In this document: positions 1 through 5,628 of the stretch, in pieces | How the letters are laid out: each line of letters begins with the position of its first letter | How positions within the stretch are numbered: the stretch's first letter is position 1 | Assembly: GCA_052148155.1 (NCBI GenBank) | Contig: JBKQIY010000213.1 | Coordinates: forward strand, 1-5,628 | From: JBBQER01 sp052148155 | GTDB taxonomy: Bacteria; Actinomycetota; Acidimicrobiia; IMCC26256; PALSA-610 | Reading direction: 5' to 3' | DNA: 5,628 nt | The notes under the pieces: model-generated | What the model saw: only the letters and a program-made list of their open reading frames with translations | The model's database searches: none | Told to the model about the DNA's origin: nothing | Position numbers and translations under genes: made by a program

Positions 1-96
1 GATCGCAGCCGTCAACGTCGTCTTCCCGTGGTCAATATGACCAATCGTCCCAATGTTCAAGTGCGGCTTGTTGCGCTCGAACTTCTCCTTGGCCAT
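1..96 (-). CDS. tuf: Elongation factor Tu, N-terminal fragment (runs off the window)
   Basis: The 32 visible codons start at an ATG whose complement is at 94-96 and read MAKEKFERNKPHLNIGTIGH followed by IDHGKTTLTAAI. This is the start of EF-Tu, the GTPase that carries aminoacyl-tRNA to the ribosomal A site. The P-loop (G1) motif GHIDHGKT spans residues 19-26, with Lys25 and Thr26 as the phosphate and magnesium contacts. The more familiar spelling is GHVDHGKT, so Val is replaced by Ile, a conservative change. The gene is the last of the rpsL-rpsG-fusA-tuf series and begins 42 bases after the fusA stop, so co-transcription is likely. The remaining ~365 codons lie beyond the left edge. Identity is certain from the motif and the operon position; whether the gene is intact cannot be seen. 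Confidence 0.97.
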   Translation of the reverse strand, partial: MAKEKFERNKPHLNIGTIGHIDHGKTTLTAAI

Positions 97-102
97 GGGT
101 CT

Positions 103-108
103 ACCTCT
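103..108 (-). promoter_or_regulatory. tuf ribosome binding site
   Basis: On the minus strand AGAGGT lies six bases before the tuf ATG, within the 42-base fusA-tuf gap. It supports the start at 96. No hairpin or promoter is evident in this short gap, which fits read-through from fusA. Confidence 0.7.
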
Positions 109-138
109 GCTCTTTCGACAACGGAGACGAACTGCGCA

Positions 139-2226
139 TCATTCGCCACGGACTCGGGCGATGATCTCCTGGGCGATCGACTCCGGGACCGGCTGGTAGG
201 AGTCGAACTGCATGGTGTACGTCGCGCGCCCCTGGGTGCGCGAACGAAGGTCGGTAGCATAACCAAACATCTCGGCGATGGGCACCTGCGCGCTGATCAC
301 CTGCGCGTTGCCGCGCTGCTGCATCCCGCCGATCTTGCCGCGCCGTGACGACAGGTCACCGATGACGTCGCCCATGTACTCCTCGGCGGTCACGACTTCG
401 ACCGAGGCGACCGGCTCGAGCAGCTGGGGCTTGGCCCGGCGAGCGGCTTCTTTGAAGGCCATCGAACCCGCGATCTTGAATGCCATCTCCGAGCTGTCGA
501 CGTCGTGGTACGAACCGAACGTGAGCCGGGCACGCACATCGACGAGTGGGTAGCCCGCGAGTACGCCGCCTTCCATCGCTTCTTGGATGCCGGCGTCGAC
601 GGCGGGGATGTACTCGCGTGGGATCACGCCGCCCTTGATCTCGTCGACGAACTCGTAGCCGCCGCCCGGGCCGGTGGGTTCGAGCGCGATGACGACGTGG
701 CCGTACTGGCCCCGACCACCGGTCTGGCGTACGTAACGCTGCTCGACCTTTTCGACCGCGGTCGTGATCGTCTCGCGGTACGCGACCTGCGGCTTGCCCA
801 CATGCGCGTCGACGTTGAACTCGCGCATCATCCGGTCGACCAGCACCTCGAGATGCAGTTCGCCCATTCCGGCGATGATCGTCTGGCCGGTGTCGAGGTC
901 GGTGTGCACCACGAACGTCGGGTCCTCGTCTGAGAGCGAGTTGAGTGCCTTCCCGAGTTTGTCCTGGTCGTTCTTCGTCTTCGGCTCGATCGCGACGGAG
1001 ATCACCGGGGTCGGAAACTCCATGCGCTCGAGCACAATCGGATGTGCGCGGTCGCACAACGTGTCGCCGGTGGTGGTCTGTTTGAAGCCGAGACCGGCGA
1101 CGATGTCGCCGGCGTACGCGACGTCGATGTCTTCGCGCTGGTCGGCGTGCATCCGCAGAATGCGGCCGATCCGCTCTTTTCGATCCTTGGTGGAGTTGTA
1201 CAGCTCGGCACCCTTTTCGAGCGTGCCCGAGTAGATGCGGAAGTAGGTGAGCTTGCCGTACGGGTCGGCGACGATCTTGAACGCGAGCGCCGAGAACGGC
1301 TCGTCCTCGCTCGCTTTGCGTTCGACGGTCTCCTCGCCTTTGACGTCGGTGCCCTGGGTCGGCGGCACGTCGAGCGGTGAAGGGAGGTAGTCGACCACGG
1401 CGTCGAGCATGGGTTGCACGCCCTTGTTCTTGAACGCCGAACCGCACAGCACCGGCACGAACTCGAACTTGAGCGCACCGAGTCGGAGCGCGTTTTGGAT
1501 CTCGGCGGTCGTGATCTCTTCGTCGGCGAGGTACTTCTCGAGCAGTGCGTCGTCGACATGGGCGATGGTTTCGAGCAGTTCGTGACGACCAGCGTCGGCC
1601 GCGGCCTGGAGCTCGGCTGGGATCTCGACGATCTCGAACTCCGCACCTTCGGTGTCGTCGCTGAGTGGCCACACGATCGCCCGCATCTGGACGAGGTCGA
1701 GCACGCCACGAAAATCGCTCTCGACCCCGATCGGCAACTGCACCACCGCCGGCGTCGCGTCGAGCCGGTCACGGATCATCTCCACGCAGCGTTCGAAGTC
1801 CGCACCGATCCGGTCCATCTTGTTGACGAAGCAGAACCGCGGGACGTCGTACTTGTTGGCCTGACGCCATACGGTCTCGGTTTGGGGCTCGACGCCGGCG
1901 ACCGCGTCGAAGACGGCGACCGCGCCGTCGAGCACACGCAGGCTCCGTTCGACCTCGACGGTGAAGTCGACGTGGCCGGGCGTGTCGATGATGTTGATCT
2001 GGCAGTCTCGCCACTGTGCGGTCGTGGCCGCCGAAGTGATCGTGATGCCCCGCTCTTGCTCTTGGACCATGTGGTCCATCACGGCCGCGCCTTCGTGGAC
2101 CTCGCCGATCTTGTAGGTGCGCCCGGTGTAGAAGAGGATGCGTTCGGTCGTGGTGGTCTTCCCCGCGTCGATGTGGGCCATGATCCCGATGTTGCGGGTT
2201 TTCTCGAGTGGAAATGCGCGTGCCAT
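139..2226 (-). CDS. fusA: Elongation factor G
   Basis: This 695-residue protein is EF-G, the GTPase that drives tRNA-mRNA translocation on the ribosome in the cytoplasm. Its length is normal for the family (about 690-705). All G motifs are visible: G1 AHIDAGKT at 17-24, the switch I motif GITITSAA at 60-67, G3 DTPGH at 81-85, G4 NKMD at 135-138 and G5 GSAF at 262-265. Domain II follows from about 310 (FSALAFKIVADPYGKLTYFR). Domain IV includes GGRGQYGHV at 503-511 and the tip loop GSYHDVDSSE at 571-580, with His574 matching the conserved tip histidine that reaches the decoding centre. Domain V includes EEYMGDVIGDLSSRRGKIGG at 615-634. The ATG at 2226 is preceded by AAAGGA, and the frame is intact to TGA at 139-141. 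It looks like a canonical housekeeping EF-G, not the mitochondrial-type or Tet(M)-like paralogues. It lies between rpsG and tuf, the classical str order. Confidence 0.99.
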   Translation of the reverse strand: MARAFPLEKTRNIGIMAHIDAGKTTTTERILFYTGRTYKIGEVHEGAAVMDHMVQEQERGITITSAATTAQWRDCQINIIDTPGHVDFTVEVERSLRVLDGAVAVFDAVAGVEPQTETVWRQANKYDVPRFCFVNKMDRIGADFERCVEMIRDRLDATPAVVQLPIGVESDFRGVLDLVQMRAIVWPLSDDTEGAEFEIVEIPAELQAAADAGRHELLETIAHVDDALLEKYLADEEITTAEIQNALRLGALKFEFVPVLCGSAFKNKGVQPMLDAVVDYLPSPLDVPPTQGTDVKGEETVERKASEDEPFSALAFKIVADPYGKLTYFRIYSGTLEKGAELYNSTKDRKERIGRILRMHADQREDIDVAYAGDIVAGLGFKQTTTGDTLCDRAHPIVLERMEFPTPVISVAIEPKTKNDQDKLGKALNSLSDEDPTFVVHTDLDTGQTIIAGMGELHLEVLVDRMMREFNVDAHVGKPQVAYRETITTAVEKVEQRYVRQTGGRGQYGHVVIALEPTGPGGGYEFVDEIKGGVIPREYIPAVDAGIQEAMEGGVLAGYPLVDVRARLTFGSYHDVDSSEMAFKIAGSMAFKEAARRAKPQLLEPVASVEVVTAEEYMGDVIGDLSSRRGKIGGMQQRGNAQVISAQVPIAEMFGYATDLRSRTQGRATYTMQFDSYQPVPESIAQEIIARVRGE

Positions 2227-2238
2227 GTTTTTCGTGCG

Positions 2239-2244
2239 TCCTTT
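2239..2244 (-). promoter_or_regulatory. fusA ribosome binding site
   Basis: AAAGGA on the minus strand precedes the fusA ATG with a spacing of 12 bases, longer than the usual 5-9. The intervening bases are A-rich (ACGAAAAAC), which should leave the start unstructured. No better Shine-Dalgarno match lies closer to the ATG. Confidence 0.55.
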
Positions 2245-2271
2245 GCAGGATGTTCGAGTTCAGACAGAGTT

Positions 2272-2295
2272 CGACCGGGCCGTCGGGCCCGGTCG
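2272..2295 (-). other. Strong GC hairpin in the rpsG-fusA leader
   Basis: Positions 2272-2281 pair perfectly with 2286-2295. In the minus-strand transcript this gives a 10-bp stem (CGACCGGGCC with GGCCCGGTCG) capped by a four-base CGAC loop. It ends 45 bases before the fusA start. No U-run follows it in the transcript (the next bases are AACUCUGUCUGAAC), so it is not a standard intrinsic terminator. Possible roles are an mRNA processing or stability element, or a translational control site for EF-G. The pairing is direct from sequence; the role is inferred. Confidence 0.6.
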
Positions 2296-2301
2296 GGAGG
2301 C

Positions 2302-2316
2302 GCGGGTCGGGCCCGC
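2302..2316 (-). other. Second hairpin in the rpsG-fusA leader
   Basis: A perfect 5-bp stem (GCGGG with CCCGC) and a five-base loop (CCCGA in the transcript) lie just upstream, in transcript terms, of the 10-bp hairpin. Both hairpins contain the same 10-mer CGGGCCCGAC, on the plus strand at 2282-2291 and 2306-2315. This suggests either a duplicated element or two alternative pairings. The role is unknown. Confidence 0.4.
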
Positions 2317-2444
2317 TCAGCGTCGGTTGCTGTTAGCGCCCGGACGCCGCCTCCCCTGTCACTGCTCGAATCACCATGAAGTTCTCACTCTCGGTCACCC
2401 CGCTGGTGCAGGGTGCGTGTTCTGATCGGTACCTCCGCCCGCTG

Positions 2445-2915
2445 TCACCAGCGGTAATGCGCGAAAGCCTTATTTGATTCCGCCATTTTCTGGAGGTCCT
2501 CACGACGCTTGATCGCCGCCCCGATGCCGTTGCTGGCGTCGAGGAGCTCGGCCGAGAGGCGTTCAGCCATCGTCTTCTCGCGACGCTGGCGGGAGTAGCC
2601 CACGATCCAGCGAATCGCCAGCGTGGTGGCCCGCCGGGGCCGAACCTCGACCGGGACCTGGTATGTGGCGCCACCCACTCGTCGGCTCTTGACCTCGAGT
2701 TGCGGGCGGACATTCTCCACCGCACGCTTCAAGACGGTGACCGGGTCACCGCCCGTCTTGCGGCTGATCTCATCGAGCGCCTTGTAGACGATGTGTTCCG
2801 ACGTGGAACGCTGCCCGCGCAGCAGAACCTTGTTGACGAGCTGGGTCACCACAACCGAACGGTAGATGGGATCGGGCATGAGCTCGCGCCGCGGCGCCGG
2901 ACCTTTACGCGGCAT
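2445..2915 (-). CDS. rpsG: 30S ribosomal protein S7
   Basis: The product is the 156-residue small-subunit protein S7, which nucleates assembly of the 16S rRNA 3' major (head) domain and lines the E site. The full family pattern is present: N-terminal MPRKGPAPRR, a helical core (residues 20-70), the VRPQLEVKSRRVGGATYQVP segment at about 69-88 that holds the RNA-binding beta-hairpin, EVRPRRATTLAIRW at 90-103, and the family-typical terminus KAFAHYRW. Length matches the usual 156. The ATG at 2915 immediately follows the rpsL TAA (TAAATG), so the two are translationally linked. In E. coli S7 represses its own operon by binding the rpsL-rpsG spacer. That spacer does not exist here, so any autoregulation must use another site. 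A 218-base leader separates this gene from fusA. Confidence 0.99.
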   Translation of the reverse strand: MPRKGPAPRRELMPDPIYRSVVVTQLVNKVLLRGQRSTSEHIVYKALDEISRKTGGDPVTVLKRAVENVRPQLEVKSRRVGGATYQVPVEVRPRRATTLAIRWIVGYSRQRREKTMAERLSAELLDASNGIGAAIKRREDLQKMAESNKAFAHYRW

Positions 2916-3287
<372 letters not shown>

Positions 3288-3292
3288 GCGTG

Positions 3293-3299
3293 TTCCTTC
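3293..3299 (-). promoter_or_regulatory. rpsL ribosome binding site
   Basis: GAAGGAA on the minus strand, five bases before GTG 3287, is a good Shine-Dalgarno sequence. It decides the start in favour of the 123-residue S12 over the upstream ATG at 3368. Confidence 0.8.
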
Positions 3300-3371
3300 G
3301 CGAGATTTCCGGGCGAATGGGCTGGCGCGGTTGCTGCGAGCGCGCACGGCCGCTGCCGAAGCCAACAAGCC

Positions 3372-3401
3372 AGGGTATCAGCGAGGGCGCGCCTTCACCA
3401 A
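3372..3401 (-). promoter_or_regulatory. Likely sigma-70-type promoter of the str operon
   Basis: On the minus strand TTGGTG (3396-3401) and TACCCT (3372-3377) are separated by 18 bases. TACCCT fits the actinobacterial TAnnnT -10 pattern, and TTGGTG shares its first three bases with TTGACA. Transcription would begin near 3365, giving an rpsL leader of about 78 bases. No equally good pair is seen elsewhere in 3288-3481 on this strand. Prediction from sequence only. Confidence 0.45.
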
Positions 3402-3420
3402 GCGCGGAACCTTCCGCGCT
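3401..3420. repeat. Perfect inverted repeat in the divergent intergenic region
   Basis: AGCGCGGAA and TTCCGCGCT are perfect 9-base reverse complements separated by CC. The dyad abuts the -35 element of the predicted rpsL promoter and lies 61 bases before the TTG start of the divergent exported-protein gene. Its symmetry and position suit a dimeric DNA-binding regulator. As a hairpin it would need a four-base loop (8-bp stem) and has no following T-run on the plus strand, so a terminator is less likely. No known operator consensus is recognised. Confidence 0.5.
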
Positions 3421-3466
3421 CAAGAAGTGGGTGCTCGTGTGCCGTTATCGAAAGGGGGCCGGCACG

Positions 3467-3471
3467 AAAGG
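3467..3471 (+). promoter_or_regulatory. Candidate ribosome binding site of the exported-protein gene
   Basis: AAAGG lies 10 bases before the TTG at 3482. The in-frame TAG at 3476-3478 rules out any earlier start, so this modest site together with the TTG is the best initiation call. It sits in a small hairpin-capable stretch (CCGGC...GCCGG, 3459-3475), so the site could be partly occluded. No convincing plus-strand promoter was found upstream. Confidence 0.4.
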
Positions 3472-3481
3472 CCGGTAGAAA

Positions 3482-4414
3482 TTGCGAGCGTATGTTCGGA
3501 TCCCCTTCTTGAAGGTGTGCGCAGTGACCGCGGCCGTGGCGTGTGCCGGGGGCGGATTGGTCCTCGATCACGCCGGCGCCGCCAACGGTGCGGCGACCAC
3601 ATCGACACCGGTGTCGCTCGACCACTACCTCTGTACGAGCGATGTCCGCCACGGAGGGTGCGATCCGGTCGCGGTGTCGCTCCCGAACGGCACAACCTTC
3701 GGGATCAACAATCCTGGTGATCGTCTCGCCTGCGACGGCGACTGGGATTGGCGGCGGCACCAGCCGCCGACGACCGTCGCGGTCACGAATGAGTTCAGCG
3801 CGACCGCGGTGACGCTGACGTCGGGTCGGCTGCTGTGGACATGCTCGCTGCTTCCCGCCGTCCAGTTCGGGGCAGCCAAAGCGAACGTCGTGCCGGTTCC
3901 GTTGGTGACGTTCACCTGTTCGTCGGTCCACTCTCCGTCTTCGACCTCTGGACGGTTCGCGCCGCCGTTCCCGGTCACGGTCGGCCAGTTCTCGGTGCGG
4001 GTCCTCGACCCCGACGTGTTGTGCGTGCCGACCGGCTCGTCGACAGCTACCACGGCGATGGACCTGGTGTGCTTCCCGGTCCGTGTCACGAACTCGCAGC
4101 GCCGCTTCTTCGCACCCGAGCTCGAACTCTGCGTCCCCTCAAGCCAAGGGACCGACCCGCCGCCCTCGTCGAGCACCACATCCACGACGATGACATCGAC
4201 GACACCGGCGCCCACATCGTCCACCACGACCACGACGTCATCAACCAGCACCACCACCACAACCACGATGGCGCCGCCGTCGTCGACCACGACGTCGACC
4301 ACGAAACCGCCGCCGTCGTCGACCACATCGTCGACCACGACATCGACCACGACGTCGGGAACCCAGCCATGTGCGGGTGTGCTCGTCGGCACCGTGTGCA
4401 TCATCAACGAGTAA
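3482..4414 (+). CDS. Exported Cys-rich repeat protein with Ser/Thr-rich tail, function unknown
   Basis: This 310-residue protein starts at TTG 3482; the in-frame TAG six bases upstream excludes a longer form. The N-terminus is a Sec-type signal peptide: basic MRAYVRIPFLK, hydrophobic core to about Leu28, and a likely cleavage after HAGA near residue 33. The body (about 46-220) contains three degenerate modules of the form hydrophobic-x-Cys, then a Val-x-Val-Thr strand, then a hydrophobic-Cys-x-Pro-like end: 46-124, 142-184 and 193-220. The last two close with LCVPT and LCVPS. This resembles, from memory and unchecked, secreted proteins labelled DUF7450. The mature part has ten cysteines (51, 60, 84, 121, 146, 181, 197, 217, 297, 306), an even number consistent with disulfides. 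Residues 221-294 are a mucin-like Ser/Thr/Pro tract, and the last 16 residues form a CAGVLVGTVC tip. There is no LPXTG motif, C-terminal membrane segment or convincing lipobox, so release or non-covalent wall association is expected. The role is unknown. Confidence 0.75.
   Translation: MRAYVRIPFLKVCAVTAAVACAGGGLVLDHAGAANGAATTSTPVSLDHYLCTSDVRHGGCDPVAVSLPNGTTFGINNPGDRLACDGDWDWRRHQPPTTVAVTNEFSATAVTLTSGRLLWTCSLLPAVQFGAAKANVVPVPLVTFTCSSVHSPSSTSGRFAPPFPVTVGQFSVRVLDPDVLCVPTGSSTATTAMDLVCFPVRVTNSQRRFFAPELELCVPSSQGTDPPPSSSTTSTTMTSTTPAPTSSTTTTTSSTSTTTTTTMAPPSSTTTSTTKPPPSSTTSSTTTSTTTSGTQPCAGVLVGTVCIINE
4142..4363 (+). repeat. Low-complexity Ser/Thr/Pro-coding tract
   Basis: This part of the exported-protein gene codes 74 residues almost entirely of Ser, Thr and Pro. 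At DNA level it is a mesh of ACC/ACG/TCG triplets with many GTCGAC and GACCAC words. The clearest tandem unit is 36 bases (12 codons, PPSSTT-type): the 19-mer CGCCGCCGTCGTCGACCAC occurs at 4272-4290 and again at 4308-4326. Such tracts expand and contract by slippage in whole codons. In a secreted protein they usually act as an extended, possibly glycosylated linker. Confidence 0.8.
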
Positions 4415-4443
4415 GCCAGATCTCGTGTCGTATTGACGGCCGG

Positions 4444-4480
4444 TCCCGCGCGGGATGTCGCACCGACACCCGCACGGTGC
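4444..4480. terminator. Possible bidirectional stop region between convergent genes
   Basis: The 78 bases between the exported-protein TAA and the methyltransferase TAG hold a perfect 12-base palindrome, TCCCGCGCGGGA (4444-4455), and a 6-bp stem GCACCG/CGGTGC with a nine-base loop (4460-4480). Neither is followed by a T-run on either strand, so a classical intrinsic terminator is not shown. The convergent arrangement is the main reason to expect termination here. Confidence 0.3.
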
Positions 4481-4492
4481 CGCCGGCGACGA

Positions 4493-5269
4493 CTACCGCG
4501 GCTTTCGTGTGCGGAAATGCAAGAAGTACGGAACGATCCGTGTGTCGGCGACCTCAGGATGGTCCCGGGCGGTTTCCTCATCGGCGTACGGCTCGCCGAT
4601 CGCTTCGACCACCAGGCCGGCATCGACGAACGCGTTGAACCAGCTGGCGAGTGTGCGCCGCGCGTAGGTGATCGTGAACGGGCGGAGTCGCAGCCGCATC
4701 TGTTCGGGTTGCGCGCCGAACGTCCAGACCTCGGTGAGGACACCTTCAAAGAAGTAATCGCCGAGAGCGACCGCCTCGCGCCGGCCTTCGTCGTCATTGA
4801 TCCATCGCCGCACCGACGTGCTCGTCGCGGGATGCACGATCGAGAACTGCGCGAATCCTCCCGGCTTCAACACTCGGGCAACTTCTCGCAACGTCGTCTC
4901 CGGGTCGCTCACGTCCATCAAGCTCATGAACCCGGTCACGAAGTCGAAACTCGCGTCGCGTAGCGGCAGGACCGCACCGTCGGCGAGCACGAACCGGATC
5001 CCGTCGGCGGGGACGGCTGCGGCGGCGGTCACGAATCCCAAGCTCACGTCGAGCGCGACGACGTCGGCGCCCTCCTCTGCGAGTAGGCGCGTGTTGTGAC
5101 CCTCGCCGCAACCAACGTCGAGGCCGAACCGTCCCTGCACCGGGGGCAGCGTCGCGAAGAACGCCGGCGTGTTGACAAGATCGCGGTAGACGTCGAAGCC
5201 CGCCCTCGAGAGCTCGATCCACGCGGGCGCGTTCGCTTCCCAGATCCGGCGGGTATCGGGCCGCTCCAT
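4493..5269 (-). CDS. Class I SAM-dependent methyltransferase, substrate unknown
   Basis: The 258-residue product has a Methyltransf_11-like Rossmann fold that binds S-adenosylmethionine. Motif I is LDVGCGEGHNTRLLA at 50-64. The acidic end of strand 2 is VALDVS at 71-76, with Asp74 expected to hold the ribose hydroxyls. ADGAVLPL at 96-103 matches the motif II region, FDFVTGFMSLMDVSD at 108-122 follows it, and LKPGG at 134-138 is the loop before strand 5. The N-terminal helix RRIWEANAPAWIEL and the C-terminal strand IVPYFLHFRTRK are typical of small-molecule methyltransferases. The ATG at 5269 is chosen because the family-like sequence starts there. The frame runs on to an ATG at 5509, but the extra 80 residues are an Arg/Pro-rich string of non-coding character. 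No clear ribosome binding site precedes 5269. The gene converges on the exported-protein gene and has no visible partner, so the acceptor (metabolite, quinone precursor or other) cannot be named. Confidence 0.9.
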   Translation of the reverse strand: MERPDTRRIWEANAPAWIELSRAGFDVYRDLVNTPAFFATLPPVQGRFGLDVGCGEGHNTRLLAEEGADVVALDVSLGFVTAAAAVPADGIRFVLADGAVLPLRDASFDFVTGFMSLMDVSDPETTLREVARVLKPGGFAQFSIVHPATSTSVRRWINDDEGRREAVALGDYFFEGVLTEVWTFGAQPEQMRLRLRPFTITYARRTLASWFNAFVDAGLVVEAIGEPYADEETARDHPEVADTRIVPYFLHFRTRKPR

Positions 5270-5390
5270 GAGCCAATGCTCGCATGATGTCCGAGAAACT
5301 CCGCGGTGGGACAATGACTTGCGATACCAGACGGCGGGGGACGCCGCAGGAGGCCGAGGCGCGACCGTCGGGTCGCTGGGGTCTGGTCCC

Positions 5391-5404
5391 CGGCGTCGAC
5401 GCCG
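5391..5404. repeat. Perfect 14-base palindrome
   Basis: CGGCGTCGACGCCG is its own reverse complement. It lies about 122 bases upstream of the methyltransferase start in the GC-rich end region. It could be a regulator site or a chance product of base composition. Confidence 0.4.
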
Positions 5405-5575
5405 CCCCGGCCGCGGCGGGCGCCGACGGGTCCGCGGTCCGCCGTCGAACGGAGGACGCCCGGTCCGACGCGCGTACCGGCCGGCTGGTGGTGTACGTCG
5501 CCGCGTCATCCGGTGCGGCGCACCCGCGTCTCGCCGTCCCGGCCTGTTCGTCGTCAGCGCCGCGTCTCGCGATGA

Positions 5576-5589
5576 CGGCCGTACGGCCG
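5576..5589. repeat. Second perfect 14-base palindrome
   Basis: CGGCCGTACGGCCG is its own reverse complement, and also reads as ACGGCCG twice in tandem with a single T between (5575-5589). It lies close to the right edge. No known binding motif is recognised. Confidence 0.4.
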
Positions 5590-5628
5590 GGAGCCCGACA
5601 CGCGACGAGGTCGGCCCGGTGCAGCCCG

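Larger units (their letters stand above)
5270..5628. other. GC-rich stretch without a confident gene
   Basis: This end of the window is visibly richer in G+C (over 70% from about 5341 on) than the genes to its left. It should contain the promoter of the methyltransferase, but I see no clear -35/-10 pair. A plus-strand frame from ATG 5314 stays open to the window edge (105 codons). Its third positions are about 84% G+C, but its second positions are also about 72%, far above a normal protein gene, and the translation is almost all Ala, Arg, Gly, Pro, Ser and Thr. A minus-strand frame is equally open. The openness is therefore explained by scarcity of A/T. A partial divergent gene entering from the right remains possible. 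Confidence 0.5.

Noticed and set aside
2272..2295. Intrinsic terminator after rpsG
   Set aside because: The stem is strong but no U-run follows on the transcript, and fusA and tuf downstream need transcription.
2333..2377. A 14-codon minus-strand frame (MVIRAVTGEAASGR) in the rpsG-fusA gap, as a possible leader peptide
   Set aside because: It has no convincing ribosome binding site, no run of regulatory codons, and it ends before the hairpins in no obvious attenuator arrangement.
1414..2379. A 321-codon open frame on the plus strand antisense to fusA, and several similar antisense frames
   Set aside because: It lies wholly opposite the intact, motif-complete EF-G gene and its leader. The translation has no recognisable domain, and its openness follows from high third-position G+C in fusA.
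3521..3547. A lipobox-like AVAC near residues 18-21 of the exported protein
   Set aside because: The -3 position is Ala rather than Leu/Val/Ile and the hydrophobic core continues past the Cys, so ordinary signal peptidase cleavage near residue 33 fits better.
3835..4638. A plus-strand frame with His/Asp-rich repeats that could look like a metal-binding protein
   Set aside because: The His-Asp pattern is the shifted reading of ACC/ACG/TCG repeats. The Ser/Thr frame is the one joined to a signal peptide and conserved-looking Cys modules.
3625..4797. A 390-codon minus-strand frame opposite the exported-protein gene, with long Val/Asp runs
   Set aside because: The runs are the complement of the Ser/Thr codon tract. 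The frame overlaps the start of the methyltransferase's C-terminal region in a different register and shows no start context or domain.
4493..5509. A longer methyltransferase starting at ATG 5509 (338 residues)
   Set aside because: The added 80 residues are Arg/Pro-rich with no domain character and lie in the GC-rich stretch where every frame tends to be open.

Overview
The window is a piece of a high-GC (roughly 60-65% by eye) bacterial chromosome. It is most likely actinobacterial, perhaps from the Acidimicrobiia or a related environmental lineage. The evidence is the actinobacterial-style S12, S7, EF-G and EF-Tu sequences, the GTG and TTG starts, and a secreted protein with a long Ser/Thr/Pro tail of the kind common in that group. 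The lineage is inferred from protein style, not from any marker search.

Positions 1-3287 (minus strand) hold the conserved str operon in its classical order: rpsL (S12), rpsG (S7), fusA (EF-G) and the first 32 codons of tuf (EF-Tu), which runs off the left edge. rpsL and rpsG abut with no spacer (TAAATG), and the rpsG ribosome binding site lies inside the last codons of rpsL. A 218-base gap with two strong GC-rich hairpins separates rpsG from fusA. fusA and tuf are 42 bases apart. The genes supply two small-subunit decoding-region proteins and the two main elongation factors, and are very probably co-transcribed from a promoter near 3372-3401.

Positions 3288-3481 form a divergent intergenic region with the likely rpsL promoter and a perfect 9+9 base inverted repeat touching its -35 element. 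To the right, on the plus strand, 3482-4414 encodes a 310-residue exported protein of unknown function. It starts with TTG and has a signal peptide, a Cys-rich body built of three degenerate modules, a 74-residue Ser/Thr/Pro tract, and a small C-terminal Cys-X8-Cys tip. It is the least conventional gene here.

A class I SAM-dependent methyltransferase (4493-5269, minus) converges on the exported-protein gene. The final 359 bases (5270-5628) are markedly more GC-rich, carry two perfect 14-base palindromes, and have no gene I can call with confidence.

Most of the window is ordinary core genome. The points worth a second look are an arginine at S12 position 88 (a known streptomycin-resistance substitution), the structured rpsG-fusA leader, the modular exported protein, and the GC-rich right end. 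I found no mobile element, CRISPR array, tRNA or rRNA, and no evidence of an undescribed multi-gene system.
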